Shown piece after piece: positions 1 through 8,761 of a DNA stretch of 64,000 bases. The notes beneath the pieces were generated by a model. It was not told the DNA's origin. It was given only the letters and a program-made list of their open reading frames with translations, and did not search any database. This stretch comes from Halothermothrix orenii H 168. Its GTDB lineage: Bacteria > Bacillota > Halanaerobiia > Halanaerobiales > Halothermotrichaceae. The position numbers and the translations under genes are program-made. How positions within the stretch are numbered: the stretch's first letter is position 1; each line of letters opens with the position of its first letter. The stretch is from NCBI RefSeq assembly GCF_000020485.1, contig NC_011899.1, positions 2,233,501 to 2,297,500 of the forward strand. The letters run 5' to 3'.

Positions 1-159
1 TGAAGGAGCCGGCATATCGAGTTTTTCTGAAATTTCGTTGAGATTCATCTCCTGATTATTTAATACATCGAGTATCTGAAGCCTTGACTCTGAAGCCAGG
101 GCTTTAACTATCTTTAAGACATCTTCATCGTTTTTAATTTCAAGTACCCTTCCCCGCAT
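1..159 (-). CDS. ArsR-like winged-helix regulator, C-terminus cut by window edge
   Basis: Only the first 53 codons lie in the window. The start ATG at 159 follows a GAGGTG ribosome-binding site at suitable spacing. The visible part has the pattern LKIVKALASESRLQILDVL followed by LNEISEKLDMPAPS, which is the first half of an ArsR-type DNA-binding domain: a helix that begins with 'ALaseSRLqIL', then the start of the helix-turn-helix. Effector and targets are unknown. The neighbouring galactose operon ends with its own terminator, so this gene is a separate unit. A MarR- or DeoR-type winged helix cannot be excluded from so short a piece. Confidence 0.7.
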   Translation of the reverse strand, partial: MRGRVLEIKNDEDVLKIVKALASESRLQILDVLNNQEMNLNEISEKLDMPAPS

Positions 160-422
160 ACCAATACACCTCTTCTGTTATAATTTATTATTAATTATAT
201 ATATATATTTATTTTAACAATTATTAAAATAAAATGCAATAAAATAAATGATTTTGTTTCTATGTAATACTGATTAAGTTTATTTAGTAATAGAAAACAA
301 TTAATTTATTAAATCAGAGGATTATTGAATCTAAAAATATTTAACGGCAAACTCAAGATAACCTTATCAACATTTTTATAAAAACTTTATATAACCATAA
401 ACCTATTTATATAAATGAAAAA
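160..422. other. AT-rich spacer upstream of the ArsR-like gene
   Basis: No open frame or RNA gene is supported here. The stretch is very AT-rich, with an alternating TA run near 198-210. A minus-strand promoter for the regulator must lie here, but the candidate -35/-10 pairs have poor spacing and none is called. Confidence 0.5.
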
Positions 423-440
423 GAAGGGCATTTGCCCTTC
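423..440 (-). terminator. Rho-independent terminator of the galactose operon
   Basis: A perfect 8-bp stem GAAGGGCA/TGCCCTTC with a 2-nt loop. On the minus strand it is followed by a run of five T. It lies 10 nt past the stop of the last gene of the operon. Confidence 0.85.
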
Positions 441-450
441 CTTTTATACT

Positions 451-1536
451 TCATTTTACCAAAATCCCCGGCCTTTTTATTTTTTGTCCCTGGTATTGGA
501 CTTCTATCCCTGGCCAGTCAGGGTCCTCAGTAAGGATTTCAAAACCTTCCTCTGTAACTAAAATAGTATCTTCACTCTTAACACCCTTTATCGAGGGGTT
601 CCAGGCAAAGGCCTGATTGGGACAGACAACCTCCTCTAAATCCGGTGTTGCTATATAATCCCTCGTTTCATAGCCTGTAGCCCCTCCCTGATGGTGGTAT
701 TGCCATTCCCCAGGGTAACCTTCATTTTCATAAACAGCAATAGCTTTACTGAAAATATCAGAAATTTTACTGCCAACCCGGGTGTTGAGTATAAAGCTGG
801 CATCTACCCTGACCACAGCCTCCAACTTTCTTTTTAATTCATCAGGGAGGTTTCCAAAGTGGACAAACCGGGTTAAATTTACAATCAAACCATCTCTCTC
901 AGCACAGGTCACTACCATAACATACTTATCTATTTTTTTATCTTTTGGAATGGGGTGGCGGTAATTATAAATACGTTCATCAGAACCGACCAGGATTAAA
1001 AGGGGATTTATATTATGAGCCCATAGTTTAGAAGCAAGCTGGGCCCTGATTTCATTCTCGGTCTTACCCGTTTCAATATGGTGACAGGTATCTGACATAA
1101 TTTTGCCCACCTCTTTACCCAGTTGGCGATACCTCTCCATTTCTTGAGGTAATAAAGAAAACCTCAGTCTTTTAATTTCCATACCAACATCAAGGACACC
1201 TGGAATAAGAATATCACTCCCCAAATTATATTTATCTATAAGGACTTTAAGGTAATTGTCAGCCCTATACCAGTCATCTACAATATATTTATAATAATCC
1301 TGGTCCAGGCCTTCTTCTTCCCGGATTCTCCCGGCCTCAATATTATTGGTAACAACTTCAATTCTGTCTTTAAAAATAATAAGCTTCACAGCACCTTCAT
1401 CACTGGCAAAAACAATTCTATTATCGATACCTGTTAACCAGGTAATATTACTATGACTGGTCAAAACAACCCCATCAAGCCCTTTCTCCTTCATCAACTT
1501 ATCTATTTTTTCCTTCTTTACCAGGGTTTCCTCCAT
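451..1536 (-). CDS. M24 (pita-bread) family protein lacking most metal ligands
   Basis: The fold is that of creatinase/Xaa-Pro peptidases: an N-terminal creatinase-like domain (residues 1-125) and a C-terminal M24 domain. The landmarks NLTRF, HHQGG and KSEDTILVTEEG align with M24B enzymes. However, the ligand positions are degenerate: the first Asp is replaced by Val, the second Asp by Asn (VNLTRF), the GHG histidine by Gly, and the first Glu by Asn (FAWNPSIKG). Only the last Glu is kept. A normal dinuclear metallopeptidase is therefore unlikely; metal-free creatinase is a precedent for non-peptidase members. The ATG at 1536 is chosen because GGAGG lies 9 nt upstream. The gene overlaps the galK end by 38 nt and is last in the galactose operon. 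Its function is unknown. Confidence 0.8.
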   Translation of the reverse strand: MEETLVKKEKIDKLMKEKGLDGVVLTSHSNITWLTGIDNRIVFASDEGAVKLIIFKDRIEVVTNNIEAGRIREEEGLDQDYYKYIVDDWYRADNYLKVLIDKYNLGSDILIPGVLDVGMEIKRLRFSLLPQEMERYRQLGKEVGKIMSDTCHHIETGKTENEIRAQLASKLWAHNINPLLILVGSDERIYNYRHPIPKDKKIDKYVMVVTCAERDGLIVNLTRFVHFGNLPDELKRKLEAVVRVDASFILNTRVGSKISDIFSKAIAVYENEGYPGEWQYHHQGGATGYETRDYIATPDLEEVVCPNQAFAWNPSIKGVKSEDTILVTEEGFEILTEDPDWPGIEVQYQGQKIKRPGILVK

Positions 1537-2713
1537 CTCTATCAACCTCCAATCTTCTTGCCCCTTCTGCCGGTCGACTTACATAGATTTCAGGCTCTAT
1601 CCCGGTTTCCCGTTTATAACCTTCTTTAATCCCTTTTATAAAAACTTCAACATAATTGATGTCAACAAGATTAACCGTACAACCACCAAAACCGGCCCCG
1701 GTCATCCTGGCTCCCAGAACCCCTTCCTGTTTAAGGGCCACGTCTACCAGGCAATCCAGTTCCCGGCAGCTAACCTCATAATCGTCCCTGAGGCTTTGAT
1801 GTGATTCAATCATTAGCTGTCCAAATTTCTCAAAATCATTATTTTTTAGGGCCTCGACACTGGCCAGAACCCTTTCATTCTCACTGACTACATGATGAGC
1901 CCTGCGATATACTGAATCAGAGAGTTCTCCCCTGTATTGTCCTACTTCATTGAGCTTTACATCCCTCAGGGCAGTTATGTTACGGCCCAGCTTCTCATTA
2001 AAAAAGGCAACAGCCTGGTTACACTCTGACCTTCGGGTATTATATTCAGAATCAACTAGCCCCCTCCGGGCTTTTGAGTTACAGATTACTATCCGATACC
2101 TTTTATCTTTAAAGGGAATTAGTTCATATTCATTGGTTCGGCAATCTATCAGGAGGGCATGGTCCCTGTGGCCAAGGCGGGAAATATATTGATCCATAAT
2201 CCCACAGGCCACACCGACAAAATTGTTTTCTGCAGCCTGGCAGAGCAAAGCCATCTCCACCGGGTCTATATCCAGTTCATTTAAATCAGCCATGGTCATG
2301 GCTGTAACTACTTCCAGGGCAGCTGAAGAGCTTAACCCTGAACCCTGGGGCACATTACCGGTAAATACCAGGTTCATCCCCTTTAGTTTATGACCCTTTT
2401 TCTCAATTTCATCGGCAACCCCCATCACATAATTAACCCAGGTGTGTTCCTCATCTTTTTCAAGTTTATCCAGGTTAAAGCACAACTCAGTATCGTAGTC
2501 AAGAGAATAGACTTTTATTTTCCGGTCATGCCTTAACTGACCCAGCATGGTGACATTTTTTTCAATGGCCATTGGCAGGACAAAACCATCATTATAGTCA
2601 GTATGCTCTCCGATTAAATTAACCCGCCCGGGGGCTGAATAGGACCCCTTTTTCAAGCCATTATCACCATATCTATTCTCAAAGAACTCCCATAATTCAT
2701 CTACGCTTTTCAT
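1499..2713 (-). CDS. galK: Galactokinase
   Basis: Phosphorylates galactose with ATP to galactose-1-phosphate, the entry step of the Leloir pathway. About 404 residues, normal for the family. The N-terminal galactokinase signature is present (GRVNLIGEHTDYNDG, about residues 30-44), then the GHMP ATP-binding motif PQGSGLSSSAALEV, and the C-terminal GHMP motif GARMTGAGFGGC. The catalytic Asp lies in CGIMDQ. The start ATG at 2713 is preceded by GGGGTGA at 7 nt; an upstream TTG at 2743 lacks such a site. It follows galT by 48 nt and overlaps the next gene, consistent with one operon. Confidence 0.97.
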   Translation of the reverse strand: MKSVDELWEFFENRYGDNGLKKGSYSAPGRVNLIGEHTDYNDGFVLPMAIEKNVTMLGQLRHDRKIKVYSLDYDTELCFNLDKLEKDEEHTWVNYVMGVADEIEKKGHKLKGMNLVFTGNVPQGSGLSSSAALEVVTAMTMADLNELDIDPVEMALLCQAAENNFVGVACGIMDQYISRLGHRDHALLIDCRTNEYELIPFKDKRYRIVICNSKARRGLVDSEYNTRRSECNQAVAFFNEKLGRNITALRDVKLNEVGQYRGELSDSVYRRAHHVVSENERVLASVEALKNNDFEKFGQLMIESHQSLRDDYEVSCRELDCLVDVALKQEGVLGARMTGAGFGGCTVNLVDINYVEVFIKGIKEGYKRETGIEPEIYVSRPAEGARRLEVDRDGGNPGKEGKNR

Positions 2714-2761
2714 ACCAATCACCCCTGTCTTAAAATCTATCAACCCCGGTTATAAATGATA

Positions 2762-3751
2762 CTACATATCTTCAAAGGAAACTGGACTGGTTTCCCTCAA
2801 TACAGCTGCTTTATTTTCAGCCAGAGAACCGTTGATGAAAGTACCTGCCCCGGCTTCACTACCGGCCAGGTATTTTAACTTGTCTTTTGTCCGGTATGGT
2901 GGATAGAACTCTATATGGAAATGGGAATAGTCAAAACCACTACCATCAGTAGGTTGTTGGTGAATACACATAATATAAGGGAAAACAAACTCAAAGAGAT
3001 TATCATATTTCATAATTAATAACTTTAATATCCGGGCCAGGTCCTTTTCCTCCTCAGGTCCGAACTCAGCCATTGAGGGTAAATGTTTGTTGGCATAAAT
3101 GTGAACTTCATAGGTATATCGGGCAAAAAAGGGAATAACGGCAGTAAAAGACTTATTACTGGCTATTATCCGCCTGCCATCCTCCTTTTCTTCCCGGAGA
3201 ACCCTGCAGAAAAGGCATTCCCCTTCCTTTTCCAGATGTTCCTTACTTGAGTTTAACTCCCGCTCTATTATAGGGGGAATAAAGGGATAGGCATATATCT
3301 GGCCATGAGGATGGTGTAAAGTAACCCCGACTTCCTCCCCTTTGTTTTCAAAAATATATACATAATCTATAAAATCCTTTTTTCCCAGTTCCTGATAACG
3401 ATCCTTCCAGACCTTAACCAGTTTTTCAAATTTACTTAACGGCTGTTGGGACATAACCCCTTCATGCTCTGATGTAAATAAAACGACTTCACATATACCC
3501 TGTGCCAGATCTACAGGATACAATTCGGAACCCTCTATATCGGGCTCGGGGGCATCTGGCTGCAGGGATGGAAATCTATTTTGAAAAACAACTATATCAT
3601 AATCTTCAGCCGGGACTTCGGTGGGAAAGCCACCTTCCCTGGTTGGACAAAGGGGACAAAAATCCTTCGGTGGTTTAAAAGTCCTGTTCTGCCGGTGGGT
3701 TGCTGTAATAACCCACTCCTTTAAAATCGGGTTCCACCTTAATTCAGACAT
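2762..3751 (-). CDS. galT: Galactose-1-phosphate uridylyltransferase
   Basis: Exchanges UMP between UDP-glucose and galactose-1-phosphate. 329 residues, typical of class I GalT. The catalytic His-Pro-His is visible in HHPHGQIYAYPF, and the second HIT-like half carries HFHIEFYPP. Cysteines in DFCPLCPTR and CLFC are likely zinc ligands, as in the family. The ATG directly follows the stop of the small upstream gene, with GGGAGG a few nt before it, so the two are probably translated together. Third enzyme gene of the galactose operon. Confidence 0.97.
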   Translation of the reverse strand: MSELRWNPILKEWVITATHRQNRTFKPPKDFCPLCPTREGGFPTEVPAEDYDIVVFQNRFPSLQPDAPEPDIEGSELYPVDLAQGICEVVLFTSEHEGVMSQQPLSKFEKLVKVWKDRYQELGKKDFIDYVYIFENKGEEVGVTLHHPHGQIYAYPFIPPIIERELNSSKEHLEKEGECLFCRVLREEKEDGRRIIASNKSFTAVIPFFARYTYEVHIYANKHLPSMAEFGPEEEKDLARILKLLIMKYDNLFEFVFPYIMCIHQQPTDGSGFDYSHFHIEFYPPYRTKDKLKYLAGSEAGAGTFINGSLAENKAAVLRETSPVSFEDM

Positions 3752-3877
3752 TTATTCTTCCTCCCTTTCTTTTTCTTTTTTATCTCCATCTTTAGCCTCC
3801 GTCTTTTCCTCCTCAAAGGTATAATAAATTAAGTAACGACCATCATCCCTGGTTATCCGCTTTTTATTCATTTTCAT
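3752..3877 (-). CDS. Small 41-residue protein between galE and galT
   Basis: A short frame not obvious at first sight. It begins at ATG 3877 (or in-frame ATG 3871), with GGGGTGG 5 nt before the first, and ends at a TAA touching the galT start codon. It overlaps the end of galE by 14 nt. The product starts with MKMNKKRITRDDGRYLIYY and has a highly charged Glu/Lys tail. The RDDGRYLIYYTFEE stretch looks like a folded beta element rather than random sequence. The tight coupling on both sides and good ribosome-binding site argue that it is real. I recall similar small proteins in related anaerobes but cannot name a function. Confidence 0.7.
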   Translation of the reverse strand: MKMNKKRITRDDGRYLIYYTFEEEKTEAKDGDKKEKEREEE

Positions 3878-4850
3878 TAAAACCACCCCTTTTATGCCAT
3901 TGCCAGGCAGTTTCAATTATAGTTTCCAGGTCAGGATACTGTGGATCCCATCCCAGCTCCTCTTTAATTTTATCTGAACTTGCCACCAGAACAGCTGGAT
4001 CCCCGGGTCGCCTGTCACCAACCCCGGCTTCAATCGGTTTGCCGATAACCCTGCTGGCAGTTTCAATTACCTCTTTTACAGAATAACCTTCACCATTACC
4101 AAGGTTATAAATACGGCTCTCCAGACCCCGTGTTAAACCTTCAATAGCCAGGACATGGGCATCAGCCAGGTCATTGACATGGATATAATCCCGGATACAA
4201 GTTCCATCCCTGGTCGGGTAATCATTCCCGAAAATATATAGCTTATCCCGTAAACCCAGTGCTTTCTGAAGTACAATGGGAATCAAATGGGTCTCAGGGT
4301 CATGGTCTTCCCCAATTTTACCTGATAGATCGGCCCCGGCTGCATTAAAGTAACGGAGGGATACATACTTAAGTCCATAAATTTCATCATACCGTTTCAT
4401 CATCTTTTCAAAAAAGAGTTTACTCTCCCCATAGGTATTTGTCGGAGCTGTTGGATGATCTTCTGTGATGGGGACTTCCCTGGGTTCCCCATAAACTGCA
4501 GCTGTAGAAGAAAAAACCAGGTATTTCACATCATTATCAACCATAGCTTCCAGTAAATTTAAGCCATTGGAAACATTATTTTTATAATACTTCCCCGGGT
4601 TTTCCATTGACTCTCCTACCAGACTGTGGGCAGCCAGATGAATGACACCATCTATTTCATAATCTTTCATTATGCTGTCTAACAGCTCTCTGTCCTTGAG
4701 ATCACCCTTAATAAACTCACCGCCCAGGACAGCTTCCCGGTGACCCTTCTCAAGATTATCCAGGGTAACAACATTATAACCAGCCTCAAACAGGCTTTTC
4801 ACTACATGACTCCCAATATAACCGGCTCCTCCTGTCACCAGTATATTCAT
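3864..4850 (-). CDS. galE: UDP-glucose 4-epimerase
   Basis: Interconverts UDP-galactose and UDP-glucose using bound NAD. 328 residues, normal length. Extended short-chain dehydrogenase signatures are visible: the N-terminal Rossmann motif TGGAGYIGSH at residues 6-15, the catalytic SSTAAVYG and the YGESK tyrosine-lysine pair, and the C-terminal RRPGDPA. Its start overlaps the ROK regulator's stop by 4 nt (ATGA), indicating translational coupling. It closes the Leloir cycle together with galT and galK. Confidence 0.97.
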   Translation of the reverse strand: MNILVTGGAGYIGSHVVKSLFEAGYNVVTLDNLEKGHREAVLGGEFIKGDLKDRELLDSIMKDYEIDGVIHLAAHSLVGESMENPGKYYKNNVSNGLNLLEAMVDNDVKYLVFSSTAAVYGEPREVPITEDHPTAPTNTYGESKLFFEKMMKRYDEIYGLKYVSLRYFNAAGADLSGKIGEDHDPETHLIPIVLQKALGLRDKLYIFGNDYPTRDGTCIRDYIHVNDLADAHVLAIEGLTRGLESRIYNLGNGEGYSVKEVIETASRVIGKPIEAGVGDRRPGDPAVLVASSDKIKEELGWDPQYPDLETIIETAWQWHKRGGFNENE

Positions 4851-6040
4851 TTATCTTCCTCCTTTTTTAATTTAAAAATTTCCTGCAGGACTCTGGTACC
4901 GGCCCCGATAGCACCAACCTTCTCACCAAAAGCAGTCCCTGTTATTTCAAGGTCCCTTGACGGAACCTTAAGGGCAGTCTCTAATACCTGTTCTTTAATA
5001 ACCGGAAAAATCAAATCCCTGGCCAGTAAAAAGTCTCCTCCGATTACTACCGCTTCCGGGTTTAAAAGATTAACCACATTTCCTATTCCCTTACCTAGAT
5101 ACACGCCCGCCTTTTCAATTATAGAATAGGCCCTGGATTTTTCTTCACGGGCTAAATCTATTAAAAGATTCCACTCCCGCTTTATATCATGGAATGATAT
5201 ATGTTCCGGTAGTGAATCATTATATTCCCTGACAAGGTTATTAACAGAAACCAGGGCTTCAATACAACCGCGATTACCACAACTACAGAGGGCCCCATCT
5301 TCAACAATAGTCATATGGCCGAATTCCCCGGCTCCGAAATCTCTACCATAGAGGAGTTCTCCTTTAATAACTATAGCTGAACCTATCCCTGGCCCGGTGT
5401 TAATAAATATAAAATTATCCCTGCCTTCCCATTTTTCAGCCAGGGCCATCATCCTGACATCATTATCCAGCATAATAGGAATCTGTAATTCCTGTTTTAA
5501 TAATTTACCTATTTTAATATTCTCCCAGCCAAAATGGGGGGCATACAGGGAAACACCTTCATCTGGATCAACTAAACCATGAATCCCTATCCCGAGACCA
5601 AATACCTTATCTGGATTTTCTACATAACCAGTAACCTCTTCAAATATTGTTACTGTAGTCTTTAAAAACCACTCAGGTTTAAAACTATCTACCTGTTTTT
5701 TTATAGTTTTAATTACCTTCTTATTTAAATTAAGTAGAACAGCCTTTATTTCCCCTATTCCCCATTCAAGGCCGATTACGTAGGCTCCTTCTGGATTTAC
5801 CTCCAGTAAGATGGGTTTTCTTCCTCCCCGGGATTCTCCCTGCCGGGTTTCTCTGACCAGATCCATCTTAAGGAGATCCTTTACTATGTTGGAGACAGTA
5901 GCCGGCGTTAATCCAGTAATCTCAGCTATTTCAGCCCTGGAAATAGGCCCTTTATTATTTATTAATTCTAAAATTGTCTGCTGGTTTATTTTTTTCATTA
6001 ATTTAAAGCTTCCCCTCTTCAGTTTAATTCCCCCTTTCAC
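4847..6040 (-). CDS. ROK-family transcriptional regulator of the galactose operon
   Basis: Winged helix-turn-helix (about residues 15-80, ISRAEIAEITGLTPATVSNIV) followed by a ROK sugar-kinase-like domain (VIGLEWGIGEIKAVLLNL, then DNDVRMMALAE, and the zinc cluster CSCGNRGCIEAL). This layout matches NagC/XylR-type repressors. The GTG at 6040 gives 397 residues but lacks a clear Shine-Dalgarno. A GGGGG run lies about 7 nt before a CTG at 6022, whose product (LKRGSFKLMKKINQQ) matches the usual ROK N-terminus, so the true start is uncertain. First gene of the operon; its upstream direct repeats are the likely operator. Ligand is probably galactose or a derivative, by context only. Confidence 0.9.
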   Translation of the reverse strand: MKGGIKLKRGSFKLMKKINQQTILELINNKGPISRAEIAEITGLTPATVSNIVKDLLKMDLVRETRQGESRGGRKPILLEVNPEGAYVIGLEWGIGEIKAVLLNLNKKVIKTIKKQVDSFKPEWFLKTTVTIFEEVTGYVENPDKVFGLGIGIHGLVDPDEGVSLYAPHFGWENIKIGKLLKQELQIPIMLDNDVRMMALAEKWEGRDNFIFINTGPGIGSAIVIKGELLYGRDFGAGEFGHMTIVEDGALCSCGNRGCIEALVSVNNLVREYNDSLPEHISFHDIKREWNLLIDLAREEKSRAYSIIEKAGVYLGKGIGNVVNLLNPEAVVIGGDFLLARDLIFPVIKEQVLETALKVPSRDLEITGTAFGEKVGAIGAGTRVLQEIFKLKKEEDK

Positions 6041-6050
6041 TCTGGTTTTG

Positions 6051-6087
6051 TTAACTTCGTTTATTTAATTAATTAACTAAGTTTATT
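6051..6087 (-). promoter_or_regulatory. Direct-repeat candidate operator for the ROK regulator
   Basis: Two copies of a 15-mer, TTAACTnnGTTTATT, at 6051-6065 and 6073-6087. They start 22 bp apart, about two helical turns, and lie immediately upstream of the ROK gene. The core resembles half-sites of XylR/NagC-like ROK proteins. Autoregulation is an inference. Confidence 0.5.
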
Positions 6088-6375
6088 ATAACACTTCCTC
6101 TTTTATCAGTAAAGTAATATTTTATTTTTATTGGAGGAAATAATTTAGAATTTAAAAGAATTTCATAATAAATATTTTTCATAATTAACTTATATATATA
6201 TCTGCTTTAAGTAAGCTGCTTTAAATATAGCAGGATGGACTACTGTTTCACTAACTCCTTTAATTTTTTACGAAGGGTTGAAAATCAGGTATATTTCAGC
6301 CTGACAGATATATCTTTCAATGTCAATGATTTGATAATATAATTTTAAAGAAGTGTTTACATATATATATTACGT

Positions 6376-6404
6376 TTGTAAGATTTCCGTATTTGTAATA
6401 TAAT
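6376..6404 (+). promoter_or_regulatory. Sigma-A-type promoter for the DUF362 gene
   Basis: TTGTAA at 6376-6381 and TATAAT at 6399-6404 with a 17-nt spacer, 45 nt before the start codon. The rest of 6088-6375 is AT-rich without further recognisable elements. Confidence 0.7.
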
Positions 6405-6449
6405 TAAAATAGTATATCTTAACAGTTAATAAAAAAAGGAGGTATTACT

Positions 6450-7562
6450 TTGGCCAGTCAAGTTTACTTTGCCAGTACAAGAGCTAGCGGTCATAATGAA
6501 AGTCTTGTTGAAAAACTGTACAAACTCTTTTTTAAAGCCGGTTTTCATGAATTTATTGAAGAAGACGATCTTGTAGCCATAAAACTTCACTTCGGTGAAA
6601 AGGGAAATACCGGATTTATTCGCCCCCTCTATATCAGAAGGATTGTTGAAGCCATCAAATCAAGGAAAGGAAAACCCTTTTTAACAGATGCCAATACCCT
6701 TTATGTTGGAAGCAGGGCTAATTCGGTTGACCACCTGAATACAGCCATCGCCAATGGTTTTAGTTATGCCACCATCCAGGCTCCATTGATAATAGCCGAT
6801 GGACTAACAGGAAAAAACTTCACAGAAATACCGGTAAACCTTAAACACTTTGATAAAATAAAAGTTGGTTCAGAAGTTATGCATGCCGATGCTCTAATCA
6901 CTGTTTCCCACTTCAAAGGCCATGAATTAACAGGTTTTGGAGGCACCTTTAAAAATATTGGTATGGGACTGGGTAGTCGCAGTGGAAAACAGATGATGCA
7001 TTCCGATGTCCTGCCGGAAATAGATGAAGAAAAGTGTGAAAAATGCCGGAAATGTGTTAAATTCTGCCCTGAAAACGCAATTACCATTAATAAGGAGACA
7101 AGTACCATTGATCAGAATCTCTGTATCGGCTGTGGTGAATGTGTTGTTACCTGCCCCACCGATGCCATCAAGATTCAATGGGAAAGTACCAGTCAGGGAG
7201 TTCAGGAACGTATTGTAGAATTCTCCTATGGTATTATTAAGGAGAAAAAAGACAAGATAGGATATATAAACTTTGTCATGAATGTCACCCCTGATTGTGA
7301 CTGTGCATCCTGGAGTGATAAATATATTGTTGATGATATCGGTATCCTGGCCTCAAAAGATCCCCTGGCTCTGGAACAGGCGTCTTTTGACCTTGTCAAT
7401 AAACAGGATGGACGCCACAACACTGCATTAAAGAAAAATCACAAACCAGGGGAAAACAAATTTAAAGGGGTCCACCCCAGTACCGACGGTGGTGTCAGGA
7501 CCCTTGAATATGCAGCCGAACTGGGGCTTGGCTCCCGTGACTACGAATTAATTGAAATATAA
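6450..7562 (+). CDS. DUF362 domain protein with two 4Fe-4S clusters
   Basis: The N-terminal part (residues 1-190) carries DUF362 features: IKLHFGEKGNTGFIRP, DANTLYVG, HADALITVSHFKGH and FGGTFKNIGMGL. A bacterial ferredoxin insert follows, with two clusters: CEKCRKCVKFCP and CIGCGECVVTCP. The C-terminal part returns to DUF362. Cytoplasmic, no signal peptide. Proteins of this kind are common in anaerobes, and the reaction is not established. It starts at TTG 6450 with GGAGG 7 nt upstream. Monocistronic by context, with its own promoter and a downstream hairpin. Confidence 0.88.
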   Translation: MASQVYFASTRASGHNESLVEKLYKLFFKAGFHEFIEEDDLVAIKLHFGEKGNTGFIRPLYIRRIVEAIKSRKGKPFLTDANTLYVGSRANSVDHLNTAIANGFSYATIQAPLIIADGLTGKNFTEIPVNLKHFDKIKVGSEVMHADALITVSHFKGHELTGFGGTFKNIGMGLGSRSGKQMMHSDVLPEIDEEKCEKCRKCVKFCPENAITINKETSTIDQNLCIGCGECVVTCPTDAIKIQWESTSQGVQERIVEFSYGIIKEKKDKIGYINFVMNVTPDCDCASWSDKYIVDDIGILASKDPLALEQASFDLVNKQDGRHNTALKKNHKPGENKFKGVHPSTDGGVRTLEYAAELGLGSRDYELIEI

Positions 7563-7677
7563 TCTTTTACAGATTATATTAACTCTGGTTATACCCTGAT
7601 TATCAACATAATCTGTTTTAATTTAACCCTTTACTCAAGTTATCAATACACTCTATTAATTGGCCAGGTATTATTAC

Positions 7678-7702
7678 ACCCCCGTTCCCGGGGGTTTCTT
7701 AT
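7678..7702 (+). terminator. Terminator downstream of the DUF362 gene
   Basis: Six-bp GC stem ACCCCC/GGGGGT with a 6-nt loop, followed by a T-rich tract on the plus strand. It overlaps the end of the convergent gene. Confidence 0.6.
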
Positions 7703-8634
7703 TTTTCTCCAGCAAGCCTTAATAACCTTTCCCATCTTTCATTAACCCGTTCCTGGAGTATTTTAATTATATCTTTATTCTCTTCTTTAAAAAGATGTTT
7801 AAATCTCCCCTGAGGTTTAAGCCACTCCTCAACAGGTTTTATCTTTTTGGGTTTATGAGTAATGTGGTACTGTCCTTCTTCTATTTCATAAAGGGGCCAG
7901 TACAGAGTTTCCACCGCTATTTTGGTTATTTCCATCCCCTTAGACTCGGCTGTCCTCCAGCCACGGGGGCAAACCGATAGAACATTGATAAAAGCTGGCC
8001 CATCAATAGCTACTGCCTTTTTAACTTTTTTCCGTAAATCCTTCCAGTGGTATGGTGAAGCCTGGGCAGCATAGGGTATATTATGGGCAGCCATTATTTC
8101 AGTTATATCCTTCCGGAACTGCTTCTTGCCTGGAATAACACTACCTACCGGACTGGTCGTAGTATTGGCCCCCTGGGGTGTAGCACTGGAACGCTGGATT
8201 CCAGTATTCATGTAGGCCTGATTATCATAACAGATATAAACCATATCATGTCCTCTCTCCATGGCTCCTGACAGTGATTGAAAGCCGATATCATAGGTTC
8301 CGCCATCACCACCAAAGGCAATAAAGGTAAACTCATCATCAATTCGCCCCTGTTTTTTCAAAGCACGATAGGCTGTTTCTACACCACTCAGAGTTGCAGC
8401 AGCATTTTCAAAGGCATTATGGATAAAAGAACAGTTCCAGGCACTCTGGGGGTATATTGAAGAAGAAACCTCCAGGCAACCGGTAGCTACACTGACCACT
8501 ACCGGGGTATCAACTGCCTTTAAAACATTGTGTACTATAATGGAAGCTCCACAGCCCTGACAGAGCCGGTGACCACTGGTAAATTCCTCCCCTATTTGAG
8601 CACGGTTTGTTTCCTGGTTCACTTCTGGTGTCAT
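7699..8634 (-). CDS. porB: 2-oxoacid:ferredoxin oxidoreductase, beta subunit
   Basis: TPP-binding catalytic subunit of a four-subunit pyruvate- or 2-oxoisovalerate-type oxidoreductase. 311 residues from the ATG at 8634, which has GAGGAGG at 8 nt; a longer frame from 8700 lacks this. The CxxC pair is in HRLCQGCGAS, the TPP/Mg motif is GGDGGTYDIG followed by CYDNQAYMNTG, and the TPQGANTTTSP segment is typical. C-terminal cysteine in LSVCPRGW. Last gene of the gamma-delta-alpha-beta operon. Substrate specificity (pyruvate versus branched-chain oxoacids) cannot be read from the sequence. Confidence 0.92.
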   Translation of the reverse strand: MTPEVNQETNRAQIGEEFTSGHRLCQGCGASIIVHNVLKAVDTPVVVSVATGCLEVSSSIYPQSAWNCSFIHNAFENAAATLSGVETAYRALKKQGRIDDEFTFIAFGGDGGTYDIGFQSLSGAMERGHDMVYICYDNQAYMNTGIQRSSATPQGANTTTSPVGSVIPGKKQFRKDITEIMAAHNIPYAAQASPYHWKDLRKKVKKAVAIDGPAFINVLSVCPRGWRTAESKGMEITKIAVETLYWPLYEIEEGQYHITHKPKKIKPVEEWLKPQGRFKHLFKEENKDIIKILQERVNERWERLLRLAGEK

Positions 8635-8761
8635 TTTTACCCTCCTCTGTTTGACTTTACTGGCAGGGTTAATACCCATTGAATCAAATGTGTCAGGCAA
8701 CTATTATCTAATTAACTGATAGCATTATATCTAACTGTATTTAACCCTGTACCCCTGAAAA

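Noticed and set aside
1499..1545. TTG at 1545 as start of the M24-like gene
   Set aside because: It directly abuts the GGAGG ribosome-binding site; the ATG 9 nt downstream is correctly spaced.
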